A DNA stretch of 64,000 nt from Gallibacterium genomosp. 1 (GTDB taxonomy: Bacteria > Pseudomonadota > Gammaproteobacteria > Enterobacterales > Pasteurellaceae), in assembly GCF_000771875.1 (NCBI RefSeq), contig NZ_JPXX01000007.1:1-64000 (forward strand), given 5' to 3'. Position numbers and translations under genes: made by a program. Of this stretch, positions 9,987 through 20,528 are shown piece after piece. Numbering within the stretch: position 1 is the stretch's first letter; each line of letters begins with the position of its first letter. The notes under the pieces are model-generated. The model saw only the letters and a program-made list of their open reading frames with translations. It was not told where the DNA came from and did no database searches.

Positions 9987-10997
9987 CTATTTCTTCTTCG
10001 CATATTTCAAAGAATCTATTGCTACCGCAAGGATAATGATGGTACCTTTGATAATATATTGCCAATATGGGTTTACGCCGATGTAGGTTAAACCATAGTT
10101 GATAACAGTGAAGATGATTACACCGGTGATTACGCCGATAACTGTACCAACCCCGCCGGCAAAAGATACACCACCAACCACGCAAGCGGCGATAGCATCC
10201 AATTCATACATAAAGCCGAGGTTATTAGTCGCACTACCGATACGACCACCTTCCAACATTCCGGCAAAACCGTAAAATGCACCGGCAAGTACATAAACGA
10301 AAATTAAGTTACGCGCAACGTTTACACCGGACACGCGCGCCGCTTCCGGATTACCGCCGATCGCAAACATATTTTTACCAAAGCGTGTTTTATTCCACAC
10401 GACCCAGACAAAAAATGCAGCGATTGCAGCATAAATGGTGATGTAGGAGAGTCTGAAATCGCCAAGTTGGAAGAAACCTTGGGTAAATTCAGAGAAAGAT
10501 TTGCTGAAACCGGCGATCGGAGAAGAGCCAACCGCATCATAGTAAAGTGAGTTTGCACCATAGACGATAATCATCGTTCCTAAAGTCGCAATAAACGGTG
10601 TTACATTCAGATAGGCGACGATTAAGCCGTTAATCATTCCGATAACTGCACCGATAGCACAAACAATTAAAATCACAACAGGAATTGGCATTTCGGCAAG
10701 ATCAGGGAACACACGATTAGTATTATCCAACGCTTGTAACATTGTTGCGGAAACCACCGCTGCCAATCCAACCTGACGACCGGCGGATAAATCCGTACCT
10801 TGTGTAATCAAAATACCTGCCATCCCCAATGCAATAATTAAACGCACGGATGATTGTGTCAAAATATTACTGAAGTTCAGTAAACTTAAAAAGGTATCAT
10901 CTTGTGAAACGATCACCCCTAACAAGATTAAAAGAACAAAATAAATCGCATTTTGTTTCATAAAATCAAGTGATTTTTTTTGTTGAATACCAGCCAT
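9987..10997 (-). CDS. mglC: Galactose/methyl-galactoside ABC transporter permease MglC
   Basis: MglC is the inner-membrane channel of the high-affinity galactose importer. The 336-residue protein has about ten hydrophobic segments and the permease signature around TPFIATLGTMIIVYG (near 133) and IAACVVGGVSFAGGVGTVIG (near 270). It is the third gene of mglBAC, 20 bases after mglA, and ends at a strong terminator. The 5-methyl-galactoside assignment over ribose or xylose permeases rests on the MglB and MglA partners and on the adjacent galS and galTKM. Confidence 0.96.
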   Translation of the reverse strand: MAGIQQKKSLDFMKQNAIYFVLLILLGVIVSQDDTFLSLLNFSNILTQSSVRLIIALGMAGILITQGTDLSAGRQVGLAAVVSATMLQALDNTNRVFPDLAEMPIPVVILIVCAIGAVIGMINGLIVAYLNVTPFIATLGTMIIVYGANSLYYDAVGSSPIAGFSKSFSEFTQGFFQLGDFRLSYITIYAAIAAFFVWVVWNKTRFGKNMFAIGGNPEAARVSGVNVARNLIFVYVLAGAFYGFAGMLEGGRIGSATNNLGFMYELDAIAACVVGGVSFAGGVGTVIGVITGVIIFTVINYGLTYIGVNPYWQYIIKGTIIILAVAIDSLKYAKKK

Positions 10998-11017
10998 AAT
11001 TCAATCCTTTTATCAAC

Positions 11018-12538
11018 TTATAAATATTTTGCTGCAAGTTGCAAAATCTGTTCTTGCGAGGTTTTTGCCGTTTCGACAATCCCTGCTACCCGACCATTAC
11101 TCATCACTAAAATTCTATCCGTTACTCCGAGCAACTCCGGCATTTCGGAAGAGATCATAATGATACCTTTATCTTTCTCTGCTAATTGCATCATTAATTG
11201 GTAAATTTCAAATTTCGCACCGACATCAATACCGCGTGTCGGTTCATCCATCATTAGAATTTCCGGTTGTGTTAATAACCAGCGCCCGATAATCACTTTT
11301 TGTTGATTACCGCCTGATAATGAACCGATATTGGTACGATGTGATGGTGTTTTCACATTCATCGAATCAATTACCCATTGTGTATCGCTTTTCATCTTTG
11401 CGGTGCTGAGAAGACCTAATTTACCTAGATACGATTTCATATTAGAAATCAATGAGTTAAATTCGATACTTAAATTAGCATAAATCCCTGTTGAACGGCG
11501 TTCTTCTGTGATTAAGGCAAAACCGTTATTAATCGCCTCCAATGCACTTTTATTGCGCATCTCTTTGCCGTGCAGTTTGATCGTTCCGCGCGCTCTTTCA
11601 CGAATACCAAAAATAGTTTCAACAATATCAGTTCGTTTTGCGCCCACCAAACCGGCAATACCTAAAATTTCACCTTTACGAAGTTCAAAACTGATATCTT
11701 GGATAGACGGTTGATTTTTTGCCGTTAGGTGTTCAACAGTAAGAATGGTTTCTTTCGGCACATTGCGTTTTTCAGGGAAACGCTGGGTTAATTCGCGACC
11801 AACCATCATCGTTACTAATTGATCCATATTAGTATCTTTAATTTTGACGGTATTGACCCATTTTCCATCACGTAAAATGGTCACTTCATCACAAATCTTA
11901 AAAATTTCATCCATTTTGTGAGAAATATAGATAATGCCGCAACCACGATCTTTTAGTTTGGCAATAATTTTGAACAGATGCTCCACCTCTTTTTCAGACA
12001 ATGATGAGGTCGGTTCATCCATAATAACGATTTTGGCGTTATAGGAGAAAGCTTTTGCAATTTCAATCATTTGCATCTGTGAAACAGATAAATTGGCAAC
12101 TTTCTCTTTCGGATCAATATCAATATCCAATTCATCAAAAATCGCTTTTGTATCACGATACATTTTCCCGTGATCCACTAAAAAACCATTCAACGGATAA
12201 CGCCCCAACCAGAGGTTATCCATTACACTTCTTTGACGAACGAGATTCAATTCTTGGTGTACCATCGAAATCCCATTTTCAAGGGCTTCTTTTGAGGTAC
12301 GGAAATTAACGTCTTTGCCTAAATAGAGAATTTCACCTTCATCTTTCGCGTAAATTCCAAATAGGCACTTTAATAATGTGGATTTTCCCGCACCATTCTC
12401 GCCCATTAATGCGTGAACGGAATGTGCGTGAACTGTTAAATTGGCGTGGTCAAGTGCTTTCACACCGGGAAATGATTTGCTGACATTTTTCATTTCTAGC
12501 AGCACTTGACTGCTATTTGTTTCGGCTTGTACTACCAT
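11018..12538 (-). CDS. mglA: Galactose/methyl-galactoside ABC transporter ATPase MglA
   Basis: MglA is the energy-coupling subunit with two fused ABC domains. The first has Walker [10 protein letters not shown] near residue 44 and Walker [11 protein letters not shown]. The second has a degenerate Walker A (GLVGAKRTD), normal for sugar ABC ATPases, plus the LSGGNQQK signature near residue 400. I choose the ATG at 12538, giving 506 residues, the usual family length; an upstream TTG at 12550 is in frame but lies on the likely ribosome site. It follows mglB by 58 bases. Confidence 0.96.
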   Translation of the reverse strand: MVVQAETNSSQVLLEMKNVSKSFPGVKALDHANLTVHAHSVHALMGENGAGKSTLLKCLFGIYAKDEGEILYLGKDVNFRTSKEALENGISMVHQELNLVRQRSVMDNLWLGRYPLNGFLVDHGKMYRDTKAIFDELDIDIDPKEKVANLSVSQMQMIEIAKAFSYNAKIVIMDEPTSSLSEKEVEHLFKIIAKLKDRGCGIIYISHKMDEIFKICDEVTILRDGKWVNTVKIKDTNMDQLVTMMVGRELTQRFPEKRNVPKETILTVEHLTAKNQPSIQDISFELRKGEILGIAGLVGAKRTDIVETIFGIRERARGTIKLHGKEMRNKSALEAINNGFALITEERRSTGIYANLSIEFNSLISNMKSYLGKLGLLSTAKMKSDTQWVIDSMNVKTPSHRTNIGSLSGGNQQKVIIGRWLLTQPEILMMDEPTRGIDVGAKFEIYQLMMQLAEKDKGIIMISSEMPELLGVTDRILVMSNGRVAGIVETAKTSQEQILQLAAKYL

Positions 12539-12596
12539 ATTCAACCCCAAAGCAGGAAAGAGGGGGATTGCTCCCCCACGATCTGGTAATCAGATA

Positions 12597-13589
12597 TTAT
12601 TTTAAGAAATCACTTAAATTTTCTTGATCGACACCTACATAAGGAATACGAACAACGCGTTTTTCTAATTTCCATTGTGTTCCCTCTGTCGCTTCTTTGC
12701 CTTTCGCTAAGTTGCTGGACAAATCAACAACTGCTTGAGCTTGACCAACACCATCATTCAAGACAGTGCCGGCAATTTCACCTTTCTTGATAAGTTGAAG
12801 CACTTCAGGCAATGCATCCACACCATAAATCGGTAATTTTTTACCGTGTGCTTTGGTTGCTTCTAATGCGCCCATCGCCATACCATCATTGTTGGAGATG
12901 ATCACTTCGATATCGTTAGCTTTTGAACTGGACAACCAAGCATCAGTTTTATCTTTCGCCATTGCGGCATCCCACATACCAGTATCCAAGAAGAGTTGTT
13001 CGGTTGAAATACCTTTTGCATTTAATTCTTCAACCACATATTTTGTACGAGCCTCCGCATCAGGATGTCCCGGTTCACCTTTTAATAAGGCAAATTGGAT
13101 TTTACCATCTTTATTTAAATCCCATTCCGGATGTGCATTCCACTGTTTTGCAATCAAATCACCTTGGATAATACCTGATTCTTTTGGATCAGTTCCTACA
13201 TAGTAGGCCGCATCATAACTGTCAATTGCTTTTTGACCAGGATCTTTATTGAAGAAAACAATCGGCACATTCAAGCCTTTCGCTTTATTAATCACTGTTG
13301 GAGCAGCAGACGGATCAACCAAGTTAATTGCCAATGCTTTTACACCTTTAGAAAGTAAAACATCAATTTGATCGTTTTGAATAGATTGTGCATTCTGTGA
13401 GTCATTCATCAATAATTTAATGCCTTCCACTTTTTCAGCATCTTTATTGATTTCTTTACGCATCAAAGACATAAAATTATCGTCATATTTGTAAATAGTT
13501 ACACCGATACGAACATCTTTTGCCTGCGCCATAGTGCTTAATCCTAAGCCTAATGATAATGCAATCGCACTAAGTACAATTTTCTTCAT
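12597..13589 (-). CDS. mglB: D-galactose/D-glucose-binding periplasmic protein MglB
   Basis: MglB captures galactose and glucose in the periplasm for MglAC and can feed chemotaxis in motile species. Of 330 residues, the first 23 form a signal peptide ending AQA. An EF-hand-like calcium loop (DLNKDGKIQ) is visible near residue 157, a hallmark of this family. The ATG at 13589 has AGGAGA eight bases upstream; an ATG at 13598 directly abuts that site and is unlikely. It is the first gene of mglBAC, behind a CRP site. Confidence 0.96.
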   Translation of the reverse strand: MKKIVLSAIALSLGLGLSTMAQAKDVRIGVTIYKYDDNFMSLMRKEINKDAEKVEGIKLLMNDSQNAQSIQNDQIDVLLSKGVKALAINLVDPSAAPTVINKAKGLNVPIVFFNKDPGQKAIDSYDAAYYVGTDPKESGIIQGDLIAKQWNAHPEWDLNKDGKIQFALLKGEPGHPDAEARTKYVVEELNAKGISTEQLFLDTGMWDAAMAKDKTDAWLSSSKANDIEVIISNNDGMAMGALEATKAHGKKLPIYGVDALPEVLQLIKKGEIAGTVLNDGVGQAQAVVDLSSNLAKGKEATEGTQWKLEKRVVRIPYVGVDQENLSDFLK

Positions 13590-13726
13590 AATACACATCT
13601 CCTATTAAATTTACTGGAAATTCATAATCTTAAGAGCAGCTCACTCTTTATTTATACAGTCAAAACTATCGTTATCAACTGTCGGTTATCTTTCCATACC
13701 GCTATTGCAGAAATATAACTTCAAAT

Positions 13727-13732
13727 AGCATA
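13727..13732 (-). promoter_or_regulatory. Likely -10 element of the mglBAC promoter
   Basis: On the minus strand this reads TATGCT, preceded by TG one base away. Its centre lies 32 bases from the centre of the CRP site, which would place CRP near -41.5. No good -35 hexamer is seen, as expected for a CRP-dependent class II promoter. Confidence 0.55.
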
Positions 13733-13753
13733 CAGATTTTTTTTAATATTTGA

Positions 13754-13769
13754 TGTGATCGGTTTCACA
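13754..13769. promoter_or_regulatory. CRP site in front of mglBAC
   Basis: TGTGA-TCGGTT-TCACA matches both CRP half-sites exactly with the 6-base spacer. The core also resembles a GalR/GalS operator (CG between GTG and CAC arms), so it may be bound by both. Catabolite control of mgl is established in E. coli; here it is inferred from the site. Confidence 0.8.
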
Positions 13770-13794
13770 AAAATGTAACTTAATTACAATTTTT

Positions 13795-14799
13795 TTATTT
13801 TATACATCTTTCAACAGAAAAACGCCTTACCAAAGTTGGATTAAATTGTATCGGTTCCGGCAGTTCAATATCATTATTAGCTAAACTTAATGCTAACTTA
13901 CCAGCATAATTTGCCATTAAATCAATAGGATAACGTATGGTGGTTAATTTAGGAATTAAATGATTAGCTATCGGCATATCATCAAAACCAATTAAAGAAA
14001 AATCTTTAGGCACAATAATACCGTTTTCACTCAATACCGACATTGCACCTGCTGCCATTGAATCGTTATAGGCAACAACTGCAGTTAAATCACTGTTATA
14101 ACTTAATAAATTAATCATTGCCTCCTCTCCTCCTTCAAAATTCGGTGAGCTTTTTGTAATAGCCAATTCTTTGATAGGAATTTTATATTTTTTCAATGTA
14201 TTTAAGTAACCTTGTAGTCTATCAGTTTCATCGTGTATCGGATGATTAGAACCGATGTAACCAATACAACGATGTCCACTCCGAATTAATGTTTCAGTAG
14301 CGATTTCTGTTCCTTTGACATTGTCTAAACCTATACAACGGTTCTCGAATCCAGGAACAATACGATTAATAATTACCATTCCTTTAATCGCCGTTAAATA
14401 TGAAGACAACTCCTCATCTGATAAGGCTTTTGCGTGTATCACCAAGCAGGTGCAACGTTTTCGTAGCAGGTTATCAATCGCTTTGCGCTCTTTATCCGCA
14501 TTGTGGTATCCCATACCAATCAAAATATTTTTCTGATAACTTTCCGCCACTTGATCTATAGATTTCACTAAAATAGCAAAAAACGGATCTGTTACATCTG
14601 TTACAACAACACCAATAGTATCTACAGCGTGTGATGCTAAGGCCTGAGCATTTGCATTCGGTTGATAGTTTAATTCTGCAACTGCTTGTAATACTTTATT
14701 TTTTGCTTTTTCGCTAATACTTGGATGATCATTGAGTACACGAGAAACCGTTGCAACTGAGACCCCAGCTACTTTAGCTACATCGCGAATTGTTACCAT
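13795..14799 (-). CDS. galS: LacI-family repressor, GalS/GalR type
   Basis: The 334-residue protein begins with a LacI-type helix-turn-helix ([20 protein letters not shown]) and hinge helix (PNANAQALA), then a periplasmic-binding-like sugar domain with DVTDPFFA and GHRCIGYIG. It lies between mglBAC, same strand, and galTKM, opposite strand, so galactose is the likely inducer. GalS versus GalR cannot be settled from sequence alone; mglB adjacency favours GalS. A palindromic operator-like site lies in the shared gap with galT, suggesting control of galTKM and of itself. Confidence 0.9.
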   Translation of the reverse strand: MVTIRDVAKVAGVSVATVSRVLNDHPSISEKAKNKVLQAVAELNYQPNANAQALASHAVDTIGVVVTDVTDPFFAILVKSIDQVAESYQKNILIGMGYHNADKERKAIDNLLRKRCTCLVIHAKALSDEELSSYLTAIKGMVIINRIVPGFENRCIGLDNVKGTEIATETLIRSGHRCIGYIGSNHPIHDETDRLQGYLNTLKKYKIPIKELAITKSSPNFEGGEEAMINLLSYNSDLTAVVAYNDSMAAGAMSVLSENGIIVPKDFSLIGFDDMPIANHLIPKLTTIRYPIDLMANYAGKLALSLANNDIELPEPIQFNPTLVRRFSVERCIK

Positions 14800-14885
14800 A
14801 TTTTTATCCTATACCAATCTTTGTTACATTATTTTCGTAAATAATAACGCTAAATAGATACATCGTACTAAAAATATGTTCTTTT

Positions 14886-14901
14886 TGTGATCTGGATAAC
14901 A
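14886..14901. promoter_or_regulatory. Possible CRP site between galS and galT
   Basis: TGTGA-TCTGGA-TAACA has one perfect CRP half-site and a right half with three of five matches. It lies about 90 bases before galT. Weak alone, but plausible for a divergent galactose promoter region. Confidence 0.45.
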
Positions 14902-14939
14902 GTTTATTGCGAAAATAATTGGTATCTTACGCATTAAAT

Positions 14940-14953
14940 TGTAACCGTTTACA
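14940..14953. promoter_or_regulatory. GalR/GalS-type operator before galTKM
   Basis: TGTAACCGTTTACA is a near-perfect palindrome with a central CG, the pattern bound by LacI-family galactose repressors. It ends about 20 bases before the galT start and about 140 bases from the galS start. Confidence 0.7.
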
Positions 14954-14974
14954 TTTGATAGCAAGGAATACTTT

Positions 14975-16018
14975 ATGAGCGAAATTTTTGATCCTACAGA
15001 ACATCCACATCGCCGTTATAATCCATTAAAAGGCGAATATGTGCTGGTTTCACCACATCGAGCAAAACGCCCTTGGCAAGGTCAACAGGAAAAAGCAACA
15101 GATGAACAAAAACCAAGTTACGATCCAAGCTGTTATCTTTGTCCGGGAAACAGACGCATCACGGGTGAACAAAATCCGCAATATACCCAACCTTTTGTCT
15201 TCAAAAATGATTTTTCAGCACTATTGAATGAAACACCAGCACCACCAATAAGTACTAATCCATTATTTCAATTTAGCCAAGCAACCGGTGAAAGTCGTGT
15301 AGTTTGTTTCTCTCCAGATCACAGCAAAACCTTACCGCTGTTGACTGAACAAGAAATTTTTCAGGTTATTCAAGTGTGGCAACAACAACTTAAAGAATTA
15401 GGGAAAACCTATCCGTGGGTACAGATTTTTGAAAACAAAGGGGCAGCAATGGGTTGTTCCAATCCTCATCCACACGGCCAAATTTGGGCAAACAGTTTTT
15501 TACCGAATGAAATCGCACGTGAAGATCAGATGCAACGTCAATATTTTCAGCAGCATCATTCTGTGTTATTAGTCGATTACGCAAAACAGGAATTAGAACG
15601 GAAAGAACGAATTGTTGTTGAAACCGAGCATTGGCTTGCAGTCGTACCGTTTTGGGCAGTTTGGCCATTTGAAACACTGCTCTTGCCTAAAGCTCACGTA
15701 GCTCGAATGACGGAATTAAACGACTCACAAAGCCGTGATTTGTCCACTGCTTTAAAACAATTAACAACAAAATATGACAATCTTTTTATGACCTCTTTCC
15801 CTTATTCAATGGGCTTTCACGGTGCGCCATTCACTAATCAAGATCAGCAACATTGGCAATTACACGCCCATTTTTACCCACCACTGTTGCGTTCAGCAAC
15901 AGTGCGTAAATTTATGGTTGGTTACGAAATGCTAGCTGAATCACAACGTGATTTAACCGCAGAACAGGCAGCCGCTCGACTAGCCGCATTATCCACCACC
16001 CATTACAGCCAAATTTGA
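14975..16018 (+). CDS. galT: Galactose-1-phosphate uridylyltransferase
   Basis: GalT exchanges galactose-1-phosphate and UDP-glucose for UDP-galactose and glucose-1-phosphate (Leloir pathway). The 347 residues are full length. The active-site motif NPHPHGQIW is near residue 163, and a zinc-binding CYLCPGN is near residue 53. An AAGGA ribosome site sits before the ATG. It heads galT-galK-galM; galE, needed to recycle UDP-galactose, is not in the window. Confidence 0.97.
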   Translation: MSEIFDPTEHPHRRYNPLKGEYVLVSPHRAKRPWQGQQEKATDEQKPSYDPSCYLCPGNRRITGEQNPQYTQPFVFKNDFSALLNETPAPPISTNPLFQFSQATGESRVVCFSPDHSKTLPLLTEQEIFQVIQVWQQQLKELGKTYPWVQIFENKGAAMGCSNPHPHGQIWANSFLPNEIAREDQMQRQYFQQHHSVLLVDYAKQELERKERIVVETEHWLAVVPFWAVWPFETLLLPKAHVARMTELNDSQSRDLSTALKQLTTKYDNLFMTSFPYSMGFHGAPFTNQDQQHWQLHAHFYPPLLRSATVRKFMVGYEMLAESQRDLTAEQAAARLAALSTTHYSQI

Positions 16019-16031
16019 TTGAGAGGAATTT

Positions 16032-17186
16032 ATGCAACCTATTGAAATTGCCAAAAAAGTATTTATTGAACGTTTTACCACTCAACCGACATTGCAAGTT
16101 TATGCACCCGGTAGAGTAAATTTAATCGGTGAACATACTGACTACAATGATGGTTTCGTTATGCCTTGTGCCATTAATTACGGCACTTCAATTTGTGGGA
16201 AACCACGAGATGATCATCATTTTAATGTTTATGCCGCTGATTTAGATGAACAGGATCAATTTTCATTGTTGCAAGAAATTAAACCGAGTGAACGGAAATG
16301 GTGTAATTATGTTCGAGGCGTTGTCTATTTTATTCAGCAAGCCTGCCCTAATTTTACACAAGGAGCAGATATTGTAATTAGCGGTAATGTTCCTCTTTCG
16401 TCAGGATTAAGCTCGTCCGCCGCATTGGAAGTAGCAACCGGCAAATTCTGCCAACAACTAGGAAATCTACCAGTAACTAATACACAGCTCGCCTTAATTG
16501 GTCAAAAAGCAGAAAATATTTTTGTCGGTTGTCAATGCGGTAATATGGATCAGCTTATTTCTGCCTTAGGACAACAACACCACGCAATGATGATTGATTG
16601 TCGTAGTTTAGAGACAATTCCAACACCGATTCCGGATAACTTAGCCATTATGATTATAAATTCTCACGTCAAACACGATCTGGTTGATGGTGAATATAAT
16701 ACACGCCGTCAGCAATGTGAAACCGCAGCTAAGTTTTTTGGTGTAAAGGCATTAAGAGATGTGAGTATGGCACATTTTAATGCTTACGGAAAAGAGTTGG
16801 AACAACATGCCCCGTTAGCTTATAAACGAGCTAAACATATTGTTACCGAAAATGCTAGAGTATTGGAAGCAGTTGAAGCTCTAAAACAGAACAATATCAA
16901 ATATTTAGGTGAATTAATGGCTCAATCACACCAATCTATGCGTGATGATTTTGAAATTACCGTACCAGAAATTGATTATTTAGTGGAATTAGCTCAACTA
17001 GCTATAGGCAATAGCGGCGGTGCAAGAATGACAGGTGGCGGTTTTGGAGGTTGTATTGTCGCCATTGCGCCATTTGAAAAAGTGGAGTCTGTGCGTAAGA
17101 TAATCGCCGAAAACTATCAAAAACAGACAGGCTTAAAAGAAGATTTCTATGTTTGTACCGCTTCACAAGGGGTTCATTTATGCTAA
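16032..17186 (+). CDS. galK: Galactokinase
   Basis: GalK phosphorylates alpha-D-galactose with ATP. The 384-residue GHMP kinase shows the galactokinase signature [16 protein letters not shown] near residue 27, the ATP loop [13 protein letters not shown] near residue 122, and the C-terminal [13 protein letters not shown] motif near residue 330. It begins 13 bases after galT with a GAGAGGA ribosome site and overlaps the galM start by 7 bases, implying translational coupling. Confidence 0.97.
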   Translation: MQPIEIAKKVFIERFTTQPTLQVYAPGRVNLIGEHTDYNDGFVMPCAINYGTSICGKPRDDHHFNVYAADLDEQDQFSLLQEIKPSERKWCNYVRGVVYFIQQACPNFTQGADIVISGNVPLSSGLSSSAALEVATGKFCQQLGNLPVTNTQLALIGQKAENIFVGCQCGNMDQLISALGQQHHAMMIDCRSLETIPTPIPDNLAIMIINSHVKHDLVDGEYNTRRQQCETAAKFFGVKALRDVSMAHFNAYGKELEQHAPLAYKRAKHIVTENARVLEAVEALKQNNIKYLGELMAQSHQSMRDDFEITVPEIDYLVELAQLAIGNSGGARMTGGGFGGCIVAIAPFEKVESVRKIIAENYQKQTGLKEDFYVCTASQGVHLC

Positions 17187-18205
17187 CTGCAACAAAAATT
17201 ATCGCCGCAGATAACTTGCCCTATCAATTGGTGACACTCACAAACAAAAACGGAATGCAAGTGCAATTAACCGATTGGGGCGCAACCATTTTATCCATTT
17301 TAGTGCCAGTAAAAGGCAAACTTCGTGAAACAGTTTGTAGCTGCCCTCTTTCGAAGTTAGCAGAAAACCAAGCGTTTTTAGGGGCTACTATCGGACGTTT
17401 CGCTAATCGTATCAATCAAGGTCAATTCCGCTTGGCAGCAAAAACACAAAAAATAGTGAAAAATCAAGATAATAAGCACACGCTTCATGGCGGTGTAGGC
17501 TTTGACAAACGCCGTTGGAAAATTGAACTCATCTCCACACAAACAGCAATTTTATCTCTGTTTTCTGCGGATGGCGATCAAGGCTTTAGCGGTAATTTAC
17601 AGATTACTCTAAAATATCGCTTAACTGATGATAATGCATTATTCATTGATTTCTTAGCAAAATGTGATCAAGACACCGCATTAAATTTAACAAATCATAG
17701 TTATTTTAATCTTGATGAAGGCGTTACTGATGCTCGTCAACATCAATTACAACTGTTTGCCGATTACTATTTGCCGGTCAACGCAGAGGGTATTCCAAAT
17801 CGTCCATTGACCGCAGTTGAGGCAACACATTTCGATTTTAGAAAAGAAAAAGTCATCGCTACCGACTTTTTAAAAGATGCCGATCAGAAAGCTGTTGGTG
17901 GCTACGATCACGCTTTTCTGTTGCAAGGTAAAAATAGTCAACTAAAACCTGCAGCCAAATTAACCTCATCATCTGGTGATTTGACATTACTGCTTTCCAC
18001 TACTCATAATGCAATTCAGTTTTATAGTAGCAATTTCCTTGCTGGCACCCCAAGCCACACTGGAAAATATCAAAATTATCAAGCCATTGCGTTAGAGCCT
18101 GAAGCATTACCAGACACTCCAAATCATCCGGAATGGTATCAGTATGGAGGAATCCAAAAAGCGCTTCAACCTTATTATCAACAAATCGTTTATCAATTTA
18201 TTTAG
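17180..18205 (+). CDS. galM: Aldose 1-epimerase (galactose mutarotase)
   Basis: GalM interconverts alpha and beta galactose so that GalK receives its substrate. The 341-residue product shows [10 protein letters not shown] (near 72), the HTLHGG motif with a catalytic histidine near 99, and the NHSYFNL histidine near 173. The ATG at 17180 shares seven bases with the end of galK and has AAGGGG upstream; an in-frame TTG at 17153 is less likely. The operon ends at a terminator shared with the convergent thrC. Confidence 0.95.
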   Translation: MLTATKIIAADNLPYQLVTLTNKNGMQVQLTDWGATILSILVPVKGKLRETVCSCPLSKLAENQAFLGATIGRFANRINQGQFRLAAKTQKIVKNQDNKHTLHGGVGFDKRRWKIELISTQTAILSLFSADGDQGFSGNLQITLKYRLTDDNALFIDFLAKCDQDTALNLTNHSYFNLDEGVTDARQHQLQLFADYYLPVNAEGIPNRPLTAVEATHFDFRKEKVIATDFLKDADQKAVGGYDHAFLLQGKNSQLKPAAKLTSSSGDLTLLLSTTHNAIQFYSSNFLAGTPSHTGKYQNYQAIALEPEALPDTPNHPEWYQYGGIQKALQPYYQQIVYQFI

Positions 18206-18213
18206 CACAAAAA

Positions 18214-18241
18214 AAGGTGGTCAATAAAAAATGACCACCTT
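18214..18241. terminator. Bidirectional terminator between galM and thrC
   Basis: AAGGTGGTCA and TGACCACCTT form a 10-base-pair stem. A residues on the left and T residues on the right let it act for galTKM and for the leftward thr operon. Confidence 0.88.
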
Positions 18242-18257
18242 GTATTTTTCTTATTTA

Positions 18258-19550
18258 TCAATTATTTAATAAATCATTATCCAACAAAAACGCTTTCAAC
18301 TTATCAAAATCTGCCGGCATTGTGATTGATAATAATGGTAAGGCGTTATGTTTAGCCAATGCTTCCGGTAATGCCACTTCAGTCTCTAAAATTCGTTCAA
18401 CACTTTCTTTAAATTTTGCTGGATGTGCCGTACAAAGGAAAATACCGGTTTCTTCCGGTTGTAAATCCTGTTTAAGCACTCGATAAGCAATAGCACCGTG
18501 TGGTTCACAGAGGTATCCGTTAGCAAACATATCCTTCAATGTTTGCTCAGTTTCATTGTCAGTTACACTATCGGAATGCAAGTCATTCAATGACCAATTT
18601 TTACGACGGAATAACTCCTCAACGCGTGGCCAGTTATTTGGACGGCTAACATCCATTGCATTGGATAATGTCGCCACTGTAGCGTTCGGTTGCCATTGAT
18701 GAGAACGCAAATAACGTGGTACGGTATCGTTAGCATTAGTTGCAGCGATAAAACGCTTAATAGGTAAACCTATAGCTTTTGCAATTAATCCCGCAGTTAA
18801 ATTCCCAAAATTACCGCTTGGTACAGAGATCACCACATTTTGACGTTGCGCTTTCGGTAATTGTGCAACCGCTTCAAAATAGTAACAAATTTGTGCCAAT
18901 AAACGACTAATATTAATTGAATTAGCTGAATTTAGACCAATTGCCTTACGCAGTTCCTGATCATCAAAGGCCTGTTTGACTAGAGCTTGACAAGCATCAA
19001 AATCGCCTTCAATGGCGATAGTACGAATATTGCCACCCAAGGTGCAAAATAATTTTTCTTGCAACACACTGATTTTACCTTTCGGATAAAGAATTACTAC
19101 ATCAATATTTTCCAATCCATAAAATGCGTGTGCCACCGCCGCACCAGTATCGCCTGAAGTTGCTGTCAAAATAGTAATTTTTCCATCTTTACGAACAGTT
19201 GCTAATGCTTGAGCCATAAAGCGTCCACCGAAATCCTTAAAAGCCAATGTCGGACCGTGAAACAACTCCAATGCATAAATATGATCTTCAACTTTGACTA
19301 AAGGTGCCGAAAAGGTAAACGCTTTTGCTACCATATTTGCTAACTGTTCAGCACTAATTTCATCACCAATTATAGCAGATAAAATTCGTTGACTACGCTC
19401 TACCAAAGGCAGTGCTAATAATTCTTCAACATTCTCAAAATACGGCAATGTTTCTGGGAAAAATAAACCTTGATCTTTTCCTAATCCTTGACGCACTGCC
19501 TGTGAAAAATTGACTTTCTCTTCCGGATGTTTGATGTTGTATAAATTCAT
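18258..19550 (-). CDS. thrC: Threonine synthase
   Basis: ThrC converts O-phosphohomoserine to threonine, the last step of the pathway, using pyridoxal phosphate. The 430 residues match the enterobacterial form. The PLP lysine is in GPTLAFKDFGGRF near residue 106, followed by TATSGDTGAAVAHAF near 129 and the phosphate-binding SVPSGNFGNL near 245. It is the third gene of thrABC, 18 bases after thrB, and ends at a terminator shared with galM. Confidence 0.97.
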   Translation of the reverse strand: MNLYNIKHPEEKVNFSQAVRQGLGKDQGLFFPETLPYFENVEELLALPLVERSQRILSAIIGDEISAEQLANMVAKAFTFSAPLVKVEDHIYALELFHGPTLAFKDFGGRFMAQALATVRKDGKITILTATSGDTGAAVAHAFYGLENIDVVILYPKGKISVLQEKLFCTLGGNIRTIAIEGDFDACQALVKQAFDDQELRKAIGLNSANSINISRLLAQICYYFEAVAQLPKAQRQNVVISVPSGNFGNLTAGLIAKAIGLPIKRFIAATNANDTVPRYLRSHQWQPNATVATLSNAMDVSRPNNWPRVEELFRRKNWSLNDLHSDSVTDNETEQTLKDMFANGYLCEPHGAIAYRVLKQDLQPEETGIFLCTAHPAKFKESVERILETEVALPEALAKHNALPLLSITMPADFDKLKAFLLDNDLLNN

Positions 19551-19568
19551 TCTTTTTCCTTTTATTCC

Positions 19569-20513
19569 TTAACTAAGTTGTCTTGCACCTTGGTTGTCGA
19601 CCTGACAAATATGCACAAAACCTTCATTATTTTGTAAATAGTGTTTTTCTAAATAATCCGCCACTTTATTTGCGGTGGTTAAATCCGGTGCAATAGCGAA
19701 CATTGTTGGCCCTGAACCTGAAATACCTGTTGCCAACGCCCCAAGATCCTGTGTTGCCTGTTTCACTTCTGCAAAATTTGGTAATAATTGCTGGCGATAA
19801 GGCTCTGCAATGACATCTTTCATCATAATGGCGGCTAAATTTTCTTGATGAGTATGACAAGCGTGTACGAATCCCCCTAAATGTCTGCCGTGAGCAATCA
19901 CATCTTGACGAGTATAACTTTTCGGCAAAATAGCTCTCGCTTCTGCAGTGGAAACTTTAATTCCCGGATAAGCCAAAACCCAATACCAATGATCAAAAAA
20001 TGGTAAACGCTGACAAATTGACCCTAGCGACTGCACCATAAACTGCACGCCCCCCATAAAACAAGGAGCAACATTATCGTAGTGAATTGAACCGGAGATT
20101 CTGCCTTCCAATTCCCCCATCATCTCTAACAATTCCATATCAGAAAACGGTTCTTGGTGGAATTGATTTAATGCCACCAATGTAGCCACAATTGAACAGG
20201 CACTTGAACCCAATCCTGAACCTATCGGCATATTTTTTTCCAAGGTTAAACGTAATGGCTTTAATGTATGATTGCGTAGTTTCAAACGTTCACTAAACAA
20301 CACATAAGCCTGATAGACAATATTTTTCTGTGGCTCTTTCGGCAATTTACGCACAAAATAACCGACACTTTCAAATTCAAATTGGTTTACACAATCCTCA
20401 ATTTGAATAATATCACCCAACAATGAACCATCAATCGGTGAAATTGCTGCCCCTAAAGTATCAAATCCAACACTAATATTGGCACTTGAAGCCGGCGCAT
20501 AAATTCGTAACAT
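19569..20513 (-). CDS. thrB: Homoserine kinase
   Basis: ThrB phosphorylates homoserine with ATP. This GHMP kinase of 314 residues has the ATP loop [12 protein letters not shown] near residue 91 and the C-terminal [11 protein letters not shown] near residue 258. An upstream TTG is in frame at 20519, but the ATG at 20513, with an AGG ribosome site, gives the standard N-terminus [14 protein letters not shown]. It follows thrA by 15 bases. Confidence 0.96.
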   Translation of the reverse strand: MLRIYAPASSANISVGFDTLGAAISPIDGSLLGDIIQIEDCVNQFEFESVGYFVRKLPKEPQKNIVYQAYVLFSERLKLRNHTLKPLRLTLEKNMPIGSGLGSSACSIVATLVALNQFHQEPFSDMELLEMMGELEGRISGSIHYDNVAPCFMGGVQFMVQSLGSICQRLPFFDHWYWVLAYPGIKVSTAEARAILPKSYTRQDVIAHGRHLGGFVHACHTHQENLAAIMMKDVIAEPYRQQLLPNFAEVKQATQDLGALATGISGSGPTMFAIAPDLTTANKVADYLEKHYLQNNEGFVHICQVDNQGARQLS

Positions 20514-20528
20514 AATCAATCCTCTTTA

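Noticed and set aside
9916-10185. Minus-strand 89-residue frame rich in C, H, R and W
   Set aside because: Alternate frame overlapping the end of mglC and its terminator; composition is unnatural.
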